Source of the DNA: Rhodobacter xanthinilyticus
GTDB taxonomy: Bacteria; Pseudomonadota; Alphaproteobacteria; Rhodobacterales; Rhodobacteraceae
DNA length: 64,000 nucleotides
Assembly (NCBI RefSeq): GCF_001856665.1
Contig: NZ_CP017781.1
Span: forward strand, 3,116,001-3,180,000
Direction: 5' to 3'
Part shown: positions 48,785-57,689 of the stretch, one piece after another
How positions within the stretch are numbered: the first letter of the stretch is position 1
Layout of the letters: every line of letters begins with the position of its first letter
Position numbers and translations under genes: made by a program
Notes under the pieces: generated by a model
Seen by the model: only the letters and a program-made list of their open reading frames with translations
Database searches by the model: none
What the model was told of the DNA's origin: nothing

Positions 48785-49324
48785 ATGCCTCTTCGCCTTC
48801 GTCTTGCCGCGCTCGCCGTGGCGCTGCTCTCCCCCGCCGCGCTCGCCGCCGAACCCGCGCCGAGCTTCACCTTCCCCGCGATCGAGGGCGGCACGATCGA
48901 CACCGCCCAGTGGCGCGGGCGGCCGGTTCTGGTGGTCAATACCGCCTCGATGTGCGGCTTCACGCCCCAATATGACGGGCTGCAAGACCTGCAAGACCGC
49001 TACGGGGCGCGCGGGCTTGTCGTGCTCGCCGTGCCGTCGGATGATTTCCGCCAGGAGCTCGATACCGCCAAGGAGGTGAAGGAGTTCTGCGCGCTGAATT
49101 TCGATCTCAGCCTGCCGATGACCGATATCGAACATGTTCGCGGCTCGGCGGCGCATCCGTTCTACCGCTGGGTGCGGGAAACCTCGGGCTTTGCGCCGGG
49201 GTGGAATTTCAACAAGGTGCTGCTCGATGGTGAGGGGCAGGTCGTGGGCCATTGGGGCGCCACGACCGAGCCCGAAGCGCCCGAGATCACCCAGGCGATC
49301 GAGCCGCTCCTGACCAAGGGCTGA
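48785..49324 (+). CDS. Glutathione peroxidase, exported
   Basis: 179 residues from the ATG at 48785 after GGAGCC. A signal peptide (MPLRLRLAALAVALLSPAALA) precedes the thioredoxin fold with the peroxidatic Cys57 in NTASMCGFTPQY and the WNFNKVLLDGEG block. Cysteine, not selenocysteine, is used. Non-secreted homologues are more common, so this one probably detoxifies peroxides in the periplasm, perhaps with a thioredoxin-like donor. Its stop abuts the dipeptidase stop. Confidence 0.9.
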   Translation: MPLRLRLAALAVALLSPAALAAEPAPSFTFPAIEGGTIDTAQWRGRPVLVVNTASMCGFTPQYDGLQDLQDRYGARGLVVLAVPSDDFRQELDTAKEVKEFCALNFDLSLPMTDIEHVRGSAAHPFYRWVRETSGFAPGWNFNKVLLDGEGQVVGHWGATTEPEAPEITQAIEPLLTKG

Positions 49325-50383
49325 TCAGCCGCCCCAGGTGCGTTCGAGCACGCCGAGCCAGTTGCGATAGGCGATCTTCTCGACGAGATCCGCGCCATAG
49401 CCATGGTCGCGCATCGCGCCGATCAGCCCCTGTAGCCCCGCGACATCGCCCAGAACCTCGGGGATCTCGGCGCCGTCGAAATCCGAGCCGAGCCCGACGT
49501 GATCCTCGCCGAGCCGCGCGATCAGGTGATCGAGGTGGCGCAGCATCGGCGCCCAGCCGCGGGTCGCGTCCTGGCAGCCATCCTCGTTGAGGAAGCCCAC
49601 CGCGTAGTTGACGCCCACCATGCCGCGGCTCTCGCGGATCATGTCGAGCTGACGGTCGGTGAGGTTGCGCGAGGAGGGCGTGAGCGCATGGGCGTTGGAA
49701 TGAGTCGCGACCAAGGGCGCGTCCGAGAGCCGGGCGATATCGTCGAAGCCCTTCTCGTTCAGATGGCTCAGATCGAGCATGATTTTCAGCGCGTTACATT
49801 CTTTGACCAGCCGCTTGCCCGCCTCGGTCAGCCCCGGCCCGGTATCGGGCGCGGACGGATAGGCAAAGGGCACGCCATCGCCGAAGACCGTCGGGCGCGA
49901 CCACACCGGCCCGAGCGAGCGCAGCCCCATCGCATGGAAGACATGAAGCGCGTTCAGATCCTCGTCGATCGCCTCGGCGCCCTCCATATGCAGGATCGCG
50001 GCGATCACACCTTCGGCCATCGCGGCGCGGATCTCGGCCGCGGAGCGCACGATCCGGAGCGCGCCGCCCGAGGCCCGCTCCATCCACATCAGATGCCCCG
50101 CCGCCTCGATCGCGGGCGCGATCGCGGCCTGGAACGGGATCAGATCGGGCAGCGGCAGCGCATAGGGCGGGGTCTCCATCTGCGCCATCAGCTCGGCATC
50201 GTCATGGGCCACGGGCGAGGGCAGGTAGATCGCGAAGAACCCGCCCGCAAAGCCGCCCGCGCGCATCCGCGGCAGGTCGAGATGGCCGCGCCCCTCGCCG
50301 GTCAGCCAGATTTCCTCGCGCTTTTCAGGCGCGAGCAAGAGCCGCAAAAGGAGGTCGTTATGGCCATCGAAAACGGGGATCAT
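49325..50383 (-). CDS. Membrane-dipeptidase (peptidase M19) family enzyme
   Basis: 352 residues from the ATG at 50383. The zinc ligands His8 and Asp10 are in VFDGHNDLLLR, the bridging Glu is in ILHMEGAEAID, and LVATHSNAHAL and HVGLGSDFDGA are family blocks. M19 enzymes cleave dipeptides, often with a D-residue. No signal peptide is visible, so it would act in the cytosol. It is coupled by ATGA to the ABC ATPase gene, which fits hydrolysis of imported dipeptides. Confidence 0.92.
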   Translation of the reverse strand: MIPVFDGHNDLLLRLLLAPEKREEIWLTGEGRGHLDLPRMRAGGFAGGFFAIYLPSPVAHDDAELMAQMETPPYALPLPDLIPFQAAIAPAIEAAGHLMWMERASGGALRIVRSAAEIRAAMAEGVIAAILHMEGAEAIDEDLNALHVFHAMGLRSLGPVWSRPTVFGDGVPFAYPSAPDTGPGLTEAGKRLVKECNALKIMLDLSHLNEKGFDDIARLSDAPLVATHSNAHALTPSSRNLTDRQLDMIRESRGMVGVNYAVGFLNEDGCQDATRGWAPMLRHLDHLIARLGEDHVGLGSDFDGAEIPEVLGDVAGLQGLIGAMRDHGYGADLVEKIAYRNWLGVLERTWGG

Positions 50384-51159
50384 GCGCTGTCCTTTCCCGC
50401 AGGGTCGAGCATCCGGTCCGCCGAAGCCTCGAACAGGCTGCGCGCGTAATCGGTCTTCATGCGGGCATGGGCGAGGTCGTCGCGCACCAGCTCTTCGACC
50501 GCGCGGCCATGCTGCATGACGAGCACCCGGTCGCACATGTGATCGATCACCGCAAGGTCGTGACTGACCATCAGGAAGGTCAGCCCTCGCTCCTCGCGCA
50601 AACGTGCGAGCAGGTTCAGAACCTCCGCCTGCACCGAGGCATCGAGCGCCGAGGTCGGCTCGTCGAGGAGCAGGATCTCGGGCTCGAGCATCAGCGCGCG
50701 GGCGATCGCGACGCGCTGACGCTGGCCGCCGGAGAGCTGATGGGGGTAGCGGAAGCGGAACGAGGCGGGCAGCCCGACATCCTCGAGCGCGCGCACCACC
50801 TTCGCATCCGAGCCGCCGATGCTATGGATCGCGAGCGGCTCGGTGAGCGTGCGGTCGATCGTGTGGCGGGGGTGCAGGCTCGCATAGGGGTCCTGGAAGA
50901 CCATCTGCACCCGCGCCGCGAAGGCCTTGGCGCCATGATGGGCGAGCGCTTTGCCATGGATGCGGATCTCGCCCTCGGAGATCGGCGCGAGCCCGCACAG
51001 CGCGCGCAGGATCGTCGATTTGCCCGAACCGCTCTCGCCCACGAGCCCGTAGCTCTCGCGCGCGGCGACGGTGAGCGACACGCCCTCGATGGCGCGCACC
51101 TTGCGGCCCTTGGCGTCGAAAATGACCGAGAGATTCTCGATTTCGATGAGGTTATTCAT
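50380..51159 (-). CDS. Dipeptide/oligopeptide ABC transporter ATPase (DppF-like)
   Basis: 259 residues from the ATG at 51159. Walker A GESGSGKST, MVFQDPYASLHPR (OppF/DppF hallmark), [15 protein letters not shown] and ILLLDEPTSALD. It pairs with the DppD-like ATPase encoded just upstream (eight-base overlap). The C-terminal Fe-S/oligopeptide tail of larger homologues is short here. Confidence 0.92.
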   Translation of the reverse strand: MNNLIEIENLSVIFDAKGRKVRAIEGVSLTVAARESYGLVGESGSGKSTILRALCGLAPISEGEIRIHGKALAHHGAKAFAARVQMVFQDPYASLHPRHTIDRTLTEPLAIHSIGGSDAKVVRALEDVGLPASFRFRYPHQLSGGQRQRVAIARALMLEPEILLLDEPTSALDASVQAEVLNLLARLREERGLTFLMVSHDLAVIDHMCDRVLVMQHGRAVEELVRDDLAHARMKTDYARSLFEASADRMLDPAGKDSA

Positions 51160-51985
51160 TGGCCCAGGCCCCCGTCCGATCCAGCCCCGGCAAAGGCGCG
51201 CGCGCCCCCCCGATCCGCGGCAGGCAATTGAGGAGCCCCTGCGTATAGGGGTGTTTCGCGGCGAGAAGATCGCCCGCCGCGAGCTCCTCGACGATGCGCC
51301 CGCGATACATGACAAGCACCCGGTCGCAAAACCGCGCGACCAGCCGCAGGTCATGGCTGATGAAGATCAGCCCCATGCCGCGCTCGCGCACCAGCCCGTC
51401 GAGGATCGACATCACCTCCGCCTGCACCGTCACATCGAGCGCCGAAGTGGGCTCGTCGGCGATCAGGAGATCGGGCTTCGGGATCAGCATCATCGCGATC
51501 ATCACCCGCTGGCCCATACCGCCCGAGAGCTCATGCGGCCAGGCCTCCATCACCCGCTCCGGGTCGCGGATCTGCACCGCCTCGAGCGCCTCGATGGCGC
51601 GCCGGCGCGCCTCGGCGCGGCCCAGCCGGTCGCGGCGCAAGAGCCCCTCCATGAGCTGCGCGCCGACCCGCATCACCGGGTTGAGCGAATATTTCGGGTC
51701 CTGCATGACCATCGCAAGGCGCGGGCCGCGCAGCGCGCGCATCTGCCGCTCGGTGGCGCGGGTGAGGTCGATGCCGTCGAACTCCATCCGGTCGGCCTCG
51801 ATCCGCCCCGGCGGGCGGATCAGCCGCAGCACCGAGCGCCCGGTGATGGTCTTGCCCGAGCCGCTCTCGCCGACAATGCCGAGCCGCTCGCGGCCGAGCG
51901 AGAAGGAGACGCCCCGCACCGCCTCGACCGGGCCGGTTTCGGTGGCGAAGGTGACGCGCAGGTTTTCAATGTTGAGAAGGCTCAT
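51152..51985 (-). CDS. Dipeptide/oligopeptide ABC transporter ATPase (DppD-like)
   Basis: 277 residues from the ATG at 51985. Walker A GESGSGKTI, MVMQDPKYSLNPVMRVG, LSGGMGQRVMIAMML and LLIADEPTSALD, then the C-terminal HPYTQGLLNCLPRIGG that marks the DppD/OppD group. ATGA overlap with the permease gene upstream. Confidence 0.92.
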   Translation of the reverse strand: MSLLNIENLRVTFATETGPVEAVRGVSFSLGRERLGIVGESGSGKTITGRSVLRLIRPPGRIEADRMEFDGIDLTRATERQMRALRGPRLAMVMQDPKYSLNPVMRVGAQLMEGLLRRDRLGRAEARRRAIEALEAVQIRDPERVMEAWPHELSGGMGQRVMIAMMLIPKPDLLIADEPTSALDVTVQAEVMSILDGLVRERGMGLIFISHDLRLVARFCDRVLVMYRGRIVEELAAGDLLAAKHPYTQGLLNCLPRIGGARAPLPGLDRTGAWANE

Positions 51986-52893
51986 CGCGAGGCACTCCGC
52001 GGGTCGAGCACATCGCGCAACCCGTCGCCCAGAAGGTTGAAGCCGAGCGAGACGATGAAGATCGCAAGCCCCGGCATGGTGGCGACCCACCATTGTTCAA
52101 AGAGGAACTTGCGCCCCGAGGAGATCATCAGACCCCATTCCGGCAAGGGCGGCTGCACGCCGAGCCCAAGGAAGCCGAGCCCCGCCGCGATCAGGATCAC
52201 GCCGGCCATGTCGAGCGTGACGCGGATGATCACCGAAGGCAGGCACATCGGCACGACATGACCCCAGATGATCCGCGCCGCCCCCGCGCCTTGCAGGCGC
52301 ACCGCGGCGATGTAATCGGAGTTGCGCACCGTCAGCGTCTCGGCGCGGGCAACGCGGGCGTAGGGCGGCCAGGCGGTCAGCGCGATCGCGAGCACCGCAT
52401 TCTGCACCCCGGGCCCCAGCACCGCCACCAGCGCGAGCGCCAGGATCAGCCGCGGGAAGGCGAGGAAAATATCGGTCACCCGCATCAGGACGGTATCGAC
52501 CCAGCCGCCGTAATAGCCCGCGACCGTGCCGATCAGGAGCCCCAGCACCGGCGCCGTCACCGCCACCATCGCGACAATGGTCAGCGTGATCCGCGCGCCA
52601 TGGACGATCCGGCTCCAGATATCGCGGCCGAAATCATCGGTGCCGAGCCAATGCCCCGGCGTGCCCGGCGGCAAGAGCCGCTGGCCGAGGTTCTGCATGA
52701 ACGGGTCATGCGTCGCAAAGAGCGGCGCCGCCACCGCCATCAGGCACAACACCACGATGATCGCGAGGCCGAACATCGCCAGCGGGTTGCGTTTGAGCCG
52801 CAGCCAGGCAAGCCAGGCCTGGCCAAGGCGGGCCTGGCGGCGCGAAGACGGGCTCGGGTCGGTGAGCCAACGGGTCAGAGCAGTCGAAGCCAT
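51982..52893 (-). CDS. Dipeptide ABC transporter permease (DppC-like)
   Basis: 303 residues from the ATG at 52893. N-terminal cytoplasmic tail, six membrane segments, HWLGTDDFGRDIWSRIVHGAR (DppC/OppC hallmark) and the EAA loop AAVRLQGAGAARIIWGHVVP. It shares one base with the dppB-like stop. Confidence 0.93.
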   Translation of the reverse strand: MASTALTRWLTDPSPSSRRQARLGQAWLAWLRLKRNPLAMFGLAIIVVLCLMAVAAPLFATHDPFMQNLGQRLLPPGTPGHWLGTDDFGRDIWSRIVHGARITLTIVAMVAVTAPVLGLLIGTVAGYYGGWVDTVLMRVTDIFLAFPRLILALALVAVLGPGVQNAVLAIALTAWPPYARVARAETLTVRNSDYIAAVRLQGAGAARIIWGHVVPMCLPSVIIRVTLDMAGVILIAAGLGFLGLGVQPPLPEWGLMISSGRKFLFEQWWVATMPGLAIFIVSLGFNLLGDGLRDVLDPRSASR

Positions 52894-53948
52894 CAGCGCG
52901 CCCTCGGGTCGACAAGACGATAGATCAGGTCGGAGACCATGTTGAGCGTGACAAAGGCCACCCCCACCACCACCGTGCCGCCCAGAACCGCCGGCATGTC
53001 GGCCGCGAAAAGCGCATCGGTGATATAGCTGCCCAGGCCCGGCCAGGCGAAGATCGTCTCGGTCAGCACCGAGCCCTCCAAGAGATAGGCGTAGCTCAGC
53101 GCGATCACCGTGATCAGCGGCACCGAGACATTGCGCATCGCATGGACCCAGATCACCCGCCATTCGGGCATGCCCTTCACCCGCGCGGTGGTGATATATT
53201 CCTGGCTGAGCTCGCCCAGCATGAAGCTGCGCGTCATCCGGCTGATATAGGCCATCGAGACATAGCCCAAGATCCCCGCCGGCAGGACGATATGGGTGAG
53301 CGCATTGGCAAACACATCCCACGCGCCGTTGAGCGCGCTGTCGATCAAGATCGCGCCGGTGTAGCGCGTCATGGTGAATTCGAGCATCATCTCATAACCC
53401 GCGTCGAGCCGCCCCGGCCCGCCGACCCAGCCCAGATGCCCGTAGAAGATCAAGAGCCCGATCAGCCCGAGCCAGAACACCGGCATCGAATAGCCCACGA
53501 GCCCGACCAGCCGCACCAGCTGATCGGCGAGCGTGCCCGGCCGCGTCGCCGCCAGAACCCCCGCCGGCACGCCGAGGATCACCCCGAAGATCGTGCCGAG
53601 CGTGGCGAGTTCGAGCGTCGCAGGGAAATAGCGCGCGATCTCGGAAACGACGGGCTCGCGGGTGCGGATCGACTGGCCGAGATCGCCGTGCAGCGCATCG
53701 CGGACATAGATCAGGAACTGCTGCCAGAGCGGCTCATCGAGGCCGAGGCTGTCGCGCACGGCGGCATATTGCTCGGCCGTGGCACGTTCACCCACGATCG
53801 AGAGCACCGGGTCGATCGGCACCACGCGGCCGATGACGAAGGTCACGAGCAAGAGCCCAAGGAGCGTGAAGGCCAGCGTCACGAGCCCGCTCAGGAGCGG
53901 GCGCAGATGCCGGGTGGCGGAGGCGGGGGAGGTGTCGGTCACGGACAT
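52893..53948 (-). CDS. Dipeptide ABC transporter permease (DppB-like)
   Basis: 351 residues. Six membrane segments, the block LGLDEPLWQQFLIYVRDAL, LGQSIRTREPVV and the EAA loop TTARVKGMPEWRVIWVHAMRN. It forms the channel with the DppC-like protein. It lies 45 bases after the binding-protein gene, with a strong hairpin between. Confidence 0.93.
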   Translation of the reverse strand: MSVTDTSPASATRHLRPLLSGLVTLAFTLLGLLLVTFVIGRVVPIDPVLSIVGERATAEQYAAVRDSLGLDEPLWQQFLIYVRDALHGDLGQSIRTREPVVSEIARYFPATLELATLGTIFGVILGVPAGVLAATRPGTLADQLVRLVGLVGYSMPVFWLGLIGLLIFYGHLGWVGGPGRLDAGYEMMLEFTMTRYTGAILIDSALNGAWDVFANALTHIVLPAGILGYVSMAYISRMTRSFMLGELSQEYITTARVKGMPEWRVIWVHAMRNVSVPLITVIALSYAYLLEGSVLTETIFAWPGLGSYITDALFAADMPAVLGGTVVVGVAFVTLNMVSDLIYRLVDPRAR

Positions 53949-53958
53949 CGGTCTGAAC

Positions 53959-53987
53959 GCCGCGCCCCGGGGAGCCCGAGGCGCGGC
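53959..53987 (-). promoter_or_regulatory. Intercistronic hairpin between binding protein and DppB genes
   Basis: GCCGCGCC (53959-53966) and GGCGCGGC (53980-53987) form an eight-pair G/C stem directly after the binding-protein stop. No U-tract follows. Such stems commonly protect the upstream binding-protein mRNA and lower downstream expression. Confidence 0.65.
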
Positions 53988-53993
53988 AAGGTC

Positions 53994-55592
53994 TTACTTC
54001 GTCACCAGCCAGTAGGTCGCGCTATCGGTCGCGCCGCCGGCATGGAAGCCCGAGACATTGGCGCGCATCGCGTCCTGGCGGGCCTGCTGGAACATCGTCA
54101 CGAAGGCCGAGCTGTCGCGGTGGATGCGCTGCATCTCCTCATACATCGCCTTGCGCTTGTCAGTGTCGCGCTCGGTCACCGCGGCGGCGGTCATCTCCTT
54201 GAGCGCACCCGGATCCCAGGCGGTCCGCCAGGCGAGATAGCCGGTGGCCTTGGCCTCGTCGGAATTGTCCGGGTTGTCGGCGAAGGTCGACGCGTTGGTC
54301 TGCGGGTCGGGGTAATCCGGGCCCCAGGTCTGCAGCGTGATCTCATGCTGGCGCGCGCGATATTTCTCGAGCACCTGCTTGCCGTCGCCGACATCGAGGG
54401 TCACGTTGATGCCGATCTGGCCGAAGGTGTTCTGCACCGATTGCGCGATATCCATCCGCTCGGGGTTGTTGCGCACCGTGATCGAGACATTGAGCGGCAG
54501 CGTCACGCCCGACTCGGCCAAGAGCGCCTTGGCCTTCTCGAGATCCAGCGCATAGGGCGTGTCATCGAGCGCGCCGAGGAAACCCTGCGGCAGGAACGCC
54601 TGATGGGGCACCCATTGGCCCTTCAGGATGGTGTCGGTCATGCCGGTGTAATCGACCGCATAGCGCATCGCCTCGAGCACCTTCGGGTTCGCCAGATCGG
54701 CGACCTTCTGGTTCATCGCGAGGTAATAGATCTGGCCGCCGACATCGTTCTTGACGGTGATGTCGGGGTTGCCCTCGATGCCCGCGATATCGACCGGGGT
54801 CATTTCGCGGCCGATATCGATATCGCCCTTCTCGAGCAGGAGCCGCTGCGTCGCGCCCTCGGGGATATGGCGCATCAGCACGTTCTTGATCGGCGCATCG
54901 CCGCGCCAATGGCCCTCGCGCGCGGTCAGGATATAGCCCTCGTTCGGCTTGAAGCTCTTGAGCACATAGGCGCCGGTGCCGGCCGAATTGCTCTTGAGCC
55001 ATTCGTTGCCCATGTCGCCGTTGACCTCATGCGACATCACCGTCTCCATGTCGACGATCTCGGCCACGCCCGCGGTCAGACAGTTGTAGATGAAGCTCGG
55101 CGCATAGGCCTTGTCGGTCTTCAGCGTGAGCGTGTCGCCCTCGGCGGTGATCATCGCATCGACATTGTCCTTGGTCAGGCCGAATTGCGTGAGGATGAAG
55201 GCCGGGGTCTTGTCGAGCTTGACGACGCGCTTGAGCGAGGCCGCGGCGACCTCCGCGGTGACCGGGTTGCCCGAGGAGAAGGTGATCCCCGATTTCATCT
55301 TGAAGGTGTAGGTCATCCCGTCGTCCGAGACGGACCAGCTTTCCGCCAGACCGGGGACCAGCTCGCCCGGCTTCGTCGGGTCAAGCTCGATGAGCGTGTC
55401 ATAGAGGTTGTTGTTGAGATCGGTGCCGGAGAATTCGAAGGCCTCGGCCGGGTCGATCGAGACGATATCGTCGATCGCATCGGCGAGCACGAGCGTGTCG
55501 GCGGGCGTGCCGGCGTGCAGCGCGGCCGGCGCGGCGCAGGCCATCAGCGCGGCGATCGCAGTGGCCTTGACGAAAGCGTTGGGGGTATTCAT
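53994..55592 (-). CDS. Peptide/dipeptide-binding protein (SBP family 5)
   Basis: 532 residues from the ATG at 55592 after GGGAG. A signal peptide ends APAALHA. Family 5 landmarks include DTLIELDPTKPGELVPGLAESW near the N-terminus and the IGINVTLDVGDGKQVLEKY domain. It captures the substrate in the periplasm. The M19 dipeptidase at the end of the operon suggests dipeptides, but family 5 also binds other solutes. Confidence 0.92.
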   Translation of the reverse strand: MNTPNAFVKATAIAALMACAAPAALHAGTPADTLVLADAIDDIVSIDPAEAFEFSGTDLNNNLYDTLIELDPTKPGELVPGLAESWSVSDDGMTYTFKMKSGITFSSGNPVTAEVAAASLKRVVKLDKTPAFILTQFGLTKDNVDAMITAEGDTLTLKTDKAYAPSFIYNCLTAGVAEIVDMETVMSHEVNGDMGNEWLKSNSAGTGAYVLKSFKPNEGYILTAREGHWRGDAPIKNVLMRHIPEGATQRLLLEKGDIDIGREMTPVDIAGIEGNPDITVKNDVGGQIYYLAMNQKVADLANPKVLEAMRYAVDYTGMTDTILKGQWVPHQAFLPQGFLGALDDTPYALDLEKAKALLAESGVTLPLNVSITVRNNPERMDIAQSVQNTFGQIGINVTLDVGDGKQVLEKYRARQHEITLQTWGPDYPDPQTNASTFADNPDNSDEAKATGYLAWRTAWDPGALKEMTAAAVTERDTDKRKAMYEEMQRIHRDSSAFVTMFQQARQDAMRANVSGFHAGGATDSATYWLVTK

Positions 55593-55754
55593 CGGCGGAC
55601 TCCCTGTCCTGATTTCTTTTTGCGCATGGGGGTTTACGCGACGCGCGCCCCATGTCTGGGCAGGAGACTGACCCGCTTCGCGCGGGAAATCAAGAGATCG
55701 TGAAGCGCCATGTTGCCGCAAACAACCGATGCGGGAGTGGTGCCCAAATTCGCG

Positions 55755-56405
55755 TCAGAGCGCGCCGAGCCACTCCGCCGCGATCAGCCCGCGCAAGCTG
55801 TTGCCGACGAAAACCGCCCGCGCGGCGGCGAGGTCGGCGGGGGTCAGACGCGCCTCGCGCCAGCCCTGCGCGAGCATCTCGGCGCGCAGGACGCCAGGCA
55901 GGAGCCCGCAGCCAAGCGCCGGCGTCAGCCGCGCGCCGTCGGGCATCTCGACGAAGATCGAGGTGATCGTGCCCTCGCAGATCGCCCCGTCCGTGTTGCA
56001 AAAGACGAGCTCATCGACCCCCGCGGGCAACGCCGCGCGCGCGCGGTCATAAAGCGCGCGCTGGGTGGTCTTGACCCGAAGCCAGGGGTCGGCGGCGCGT
56101 AGCCGCTCGGGCGCGAGCGCGACCCGCCAGCGCCCCGCCGCGGGCCCCAGCGGCGCGCTGGTGATCTCGACCGCGCCGCCCGCATCAAGCGTCAGCCGGC
56201 ACCGCAAGGGCGCCACCGGCGCGCCCAGCCCCGCAACCGCCGCATCGAGCCGCTCAGGCGCGCAGGCAAAGCCAAGCCGCGCCGCCGCGCCGATCAGCCG
56301 CGCCCGATGCGCGCCCCAGCGCCGCGCGCCCTCGCCCGGCCACAGGCCAAAGGTCTCGATCAGCCGGGTGCCCGGCGGGATATCTGCGCAAAACGGCTCT
56401 TCCAC
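55755..56405 (-). CDS. pabC: Aminodeoxychorismate lyase-type class IV aminotransferase
   Basis: 216 residues from a GTG at 56405, fixed by GGAGG four bases upstream. The PLP lysine lies in RVKTTQRALYDRAR and the glutamate in DGAICEGTITSIF, as in PabC. It would release 4-aminobenzoate from aminodeoxychorismate for folate synthesis. It overlaps the end of pabB by 46 bases in another frame, so the two must be translationally coupled. It is shorter than the usual about 270 residues. Confidence 0.85.
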   Translation of the reverse strand: MEEPFCADIPPGTRLIETFGLWPGEGARRWGAHRARLIGAAARLGFACAPERLDAAVAGLGAPVAPLRCRLTLDAGGAVEITSAPLGPAAGRWRVALAPERLRAADPWLRVKTTQRALYDRARAALPAGVDELVFCNTDGAICEGTITSIFVEMPDGARLTPALGCGLLPGVLRAEMLAQGWREARLTPADLAAARAVFVGNSLRGLIAAEWLGAL

Positions 56406-57487
56406 AGCGCCTCCTGATATTCGGCCCCGGCGGTGCTGTCCCAGACGACCCCACCGCCGACATTGAGCACCCCGCGCCCCCCCGCCACCATCAGCGTGCG
56501 GATCGCAACGTTGAACGACGCCCGCCCATCGGGCGCCGCCCAGCCGATCGTGCCGCAATAGACCTCGCGCGGGAAGGGTTCGAGCGCGCGCAAGATCTCC
56601 ATCGCGCGCAGCTTCGGCGCGCCGGTGATCGAGCCGCAGGGGAAGAGCGCGCGCAAGATCGCTCCGATCCCCACCCCCGGCAAGAGCCGCGCGGTGACGG
56701 TGCTCACCATCTGATGGACGGTGCGATAACTCTCGATCTCGTAAAGCCGCGGCACGCGCACCGAGCCGACCTCGGCCACCCGGCTCAGATCGTTGCGCAG
56801 AAGATCGACGATCATCAGATTCTCGGCGCGGTTCTTCACATCGCCCTGCAACCAGTCGCGCTTGGCCCGGTCGGCCTCGGGGCTCGCGCCGCGCTCGACC
56901 GTGCCCTTCATCGGGCGGGTGGTGATCAGGCCCTCGGCGTCGGTCTCGAAGAAAAGCTCGGGCGAGCGGCTCAGAAGCGCGGGCAGATCCTGCTGCACGA
57001 CAAGCGCGCCATGGCCGACCGGCTGGCGCTCGACGAGCGCGGCATAGATCTCGGCAGGCGTGCCCGAGACCGTGCAATCGATCGGGAAGGTCAGGTTCGC
57101 CTGATAGACATCGCCCGCGCCGATATAATCATGGAGCCGCGCGAAGGCCTGCGCGTAATCCTCGGCCGTCCAACGCGGCGCGAACTCCTCCACCGTGCCG
57201 CGCGGGGCGGGCAGATCGGGCGCGGGCTCGGGCCCGTCATAGACCCCGAACCGCAGGAGCGGCAGCACGCGCCCCTCGGGCATCGCCCGCTCCAGCCGCG
57301 GCTCGAGCGCATGGCCAAGCTCATAGCTCGCATAGCCCGCAAGCCATTTTCCTGCGGCGCGTGCGGCGTCGAGCGCATCGAGCGCCGGCGCGACGTCATC
57401 GAGGGTGCGGGCCTCGATGAGCGCATGGGGGCGGGCGAAGAGGCACGGCTGAGGGCGTTGCGTGCCCTGATCAAAACGAACGTCCAC
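56360..57487 (-). CDS. pabB: Aminodeoxychorismate synthase component I PabB
   Basis: 375 residues from a GTG at 57487 (VDVRFDQGTQRPQPC) with AGGGG upstream; an in-frame TTG further upstream would add 22 poorly coding residues. The chorismate-binding domain has RPMKGTVERG with the PabB-type lysine (TrpE has Ala there), NLMIVDLLRNDLSRV, and GSITGAPKLRAMEI. It makes 4-amino-4-deoxychorismate. No glutamine amidotransferase (PabA) gene is nearby. Confidence 0.92.
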   Translation of the reverse strand: MDVRFDQGTQRPQPCLFARPHALIEARTLDDVAPALDALDAARAAGKWLAGYASYELGHALEPRLERAMPEGRVLPLLRFGVYDGPEPAPDLPAPRGTVEEFAPRWTAEDYAQAFARLHDYIGAGDVYQANLTFPIDCTVSGTPAEIYAALVERQPVGHGALVVQQDLPALLSRSPELFFETDAEGLITTRPMKGTVERGASPEADRAKRDWLQGDVKNRAENLMIVDLLRNDLSRVAEVGSVRVPRLYEIESYRTVHQMVSTVTARLLPGVGIGAILRALFPCGSITGAPKLRAMEILRALEPFPREVYCGTIGWAAPDGRASFNVAIRTLMVAGGRGVLNVGGGVVWDSTAGAEYQEALWKSRFAQISRRAPG

Positions 57488-57603
57488 TGTCGCGCCCCTG
57501 AACTGGTTTTCTCGGCGAGCCTGATCTCTAGAGGCAAACGGCTCCGGGCTCAATCCTGCACGGGTGTGGCGGTTTTCGCTTTTGTGTGTGTTGAATGCGC
57601 AAA

Positions 57604-57619
57604 GCCGCCCTTGGGCGGC
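57604..57619 (-). terminator. Hairpin next to the tRNA remnant
   Basis: GCCGCCC-AA-GGGCGGC on the minus strand followed by TTT. It stands just after the tRNA-end fragment in the minus direction, as a tRNA terminator would. Confidence 0.6.
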
Positions 57620-57627
57620 ATTTATAT

Positions 57628-57645
57628 TGGTTGCGGGGGCAGGAT
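57628..57645 (-). other. 3' end of an initiator tRNA, probable attachment-site remnant
   Basis: On the minus strand this reads ATCCTGCCCCCGCAACCA: the 3' side of the T stem, the acceptor 3' strand, discriminator A and CCA of tRNA-fMet as I know it from alphaproteobacteria. The remaining tRNA (anticodon, D arm, 5' acceptor) is absent upstream. Fragments of this kind are left by integrases that target tRNA 3' ends. Confidence 0.6.
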
Positions 57646-57678
57646 CGCATCATGACTTGCCGAGCGCGCAAGTAAAGA

Positions 57679-57689
57679 TGGTTGCGGGG
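57679..57689 (-). repeat. Second short copy of the tRNA 3' end
   Basis: TGGTTGCGGGG repeats the first 11 bases of the fragment at 57628, 51 bases further right; on the minus strand it reads CCCCGCAACCA. It may mark a second, nested integration event or part of the attachment site. Confidence 0.45.
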
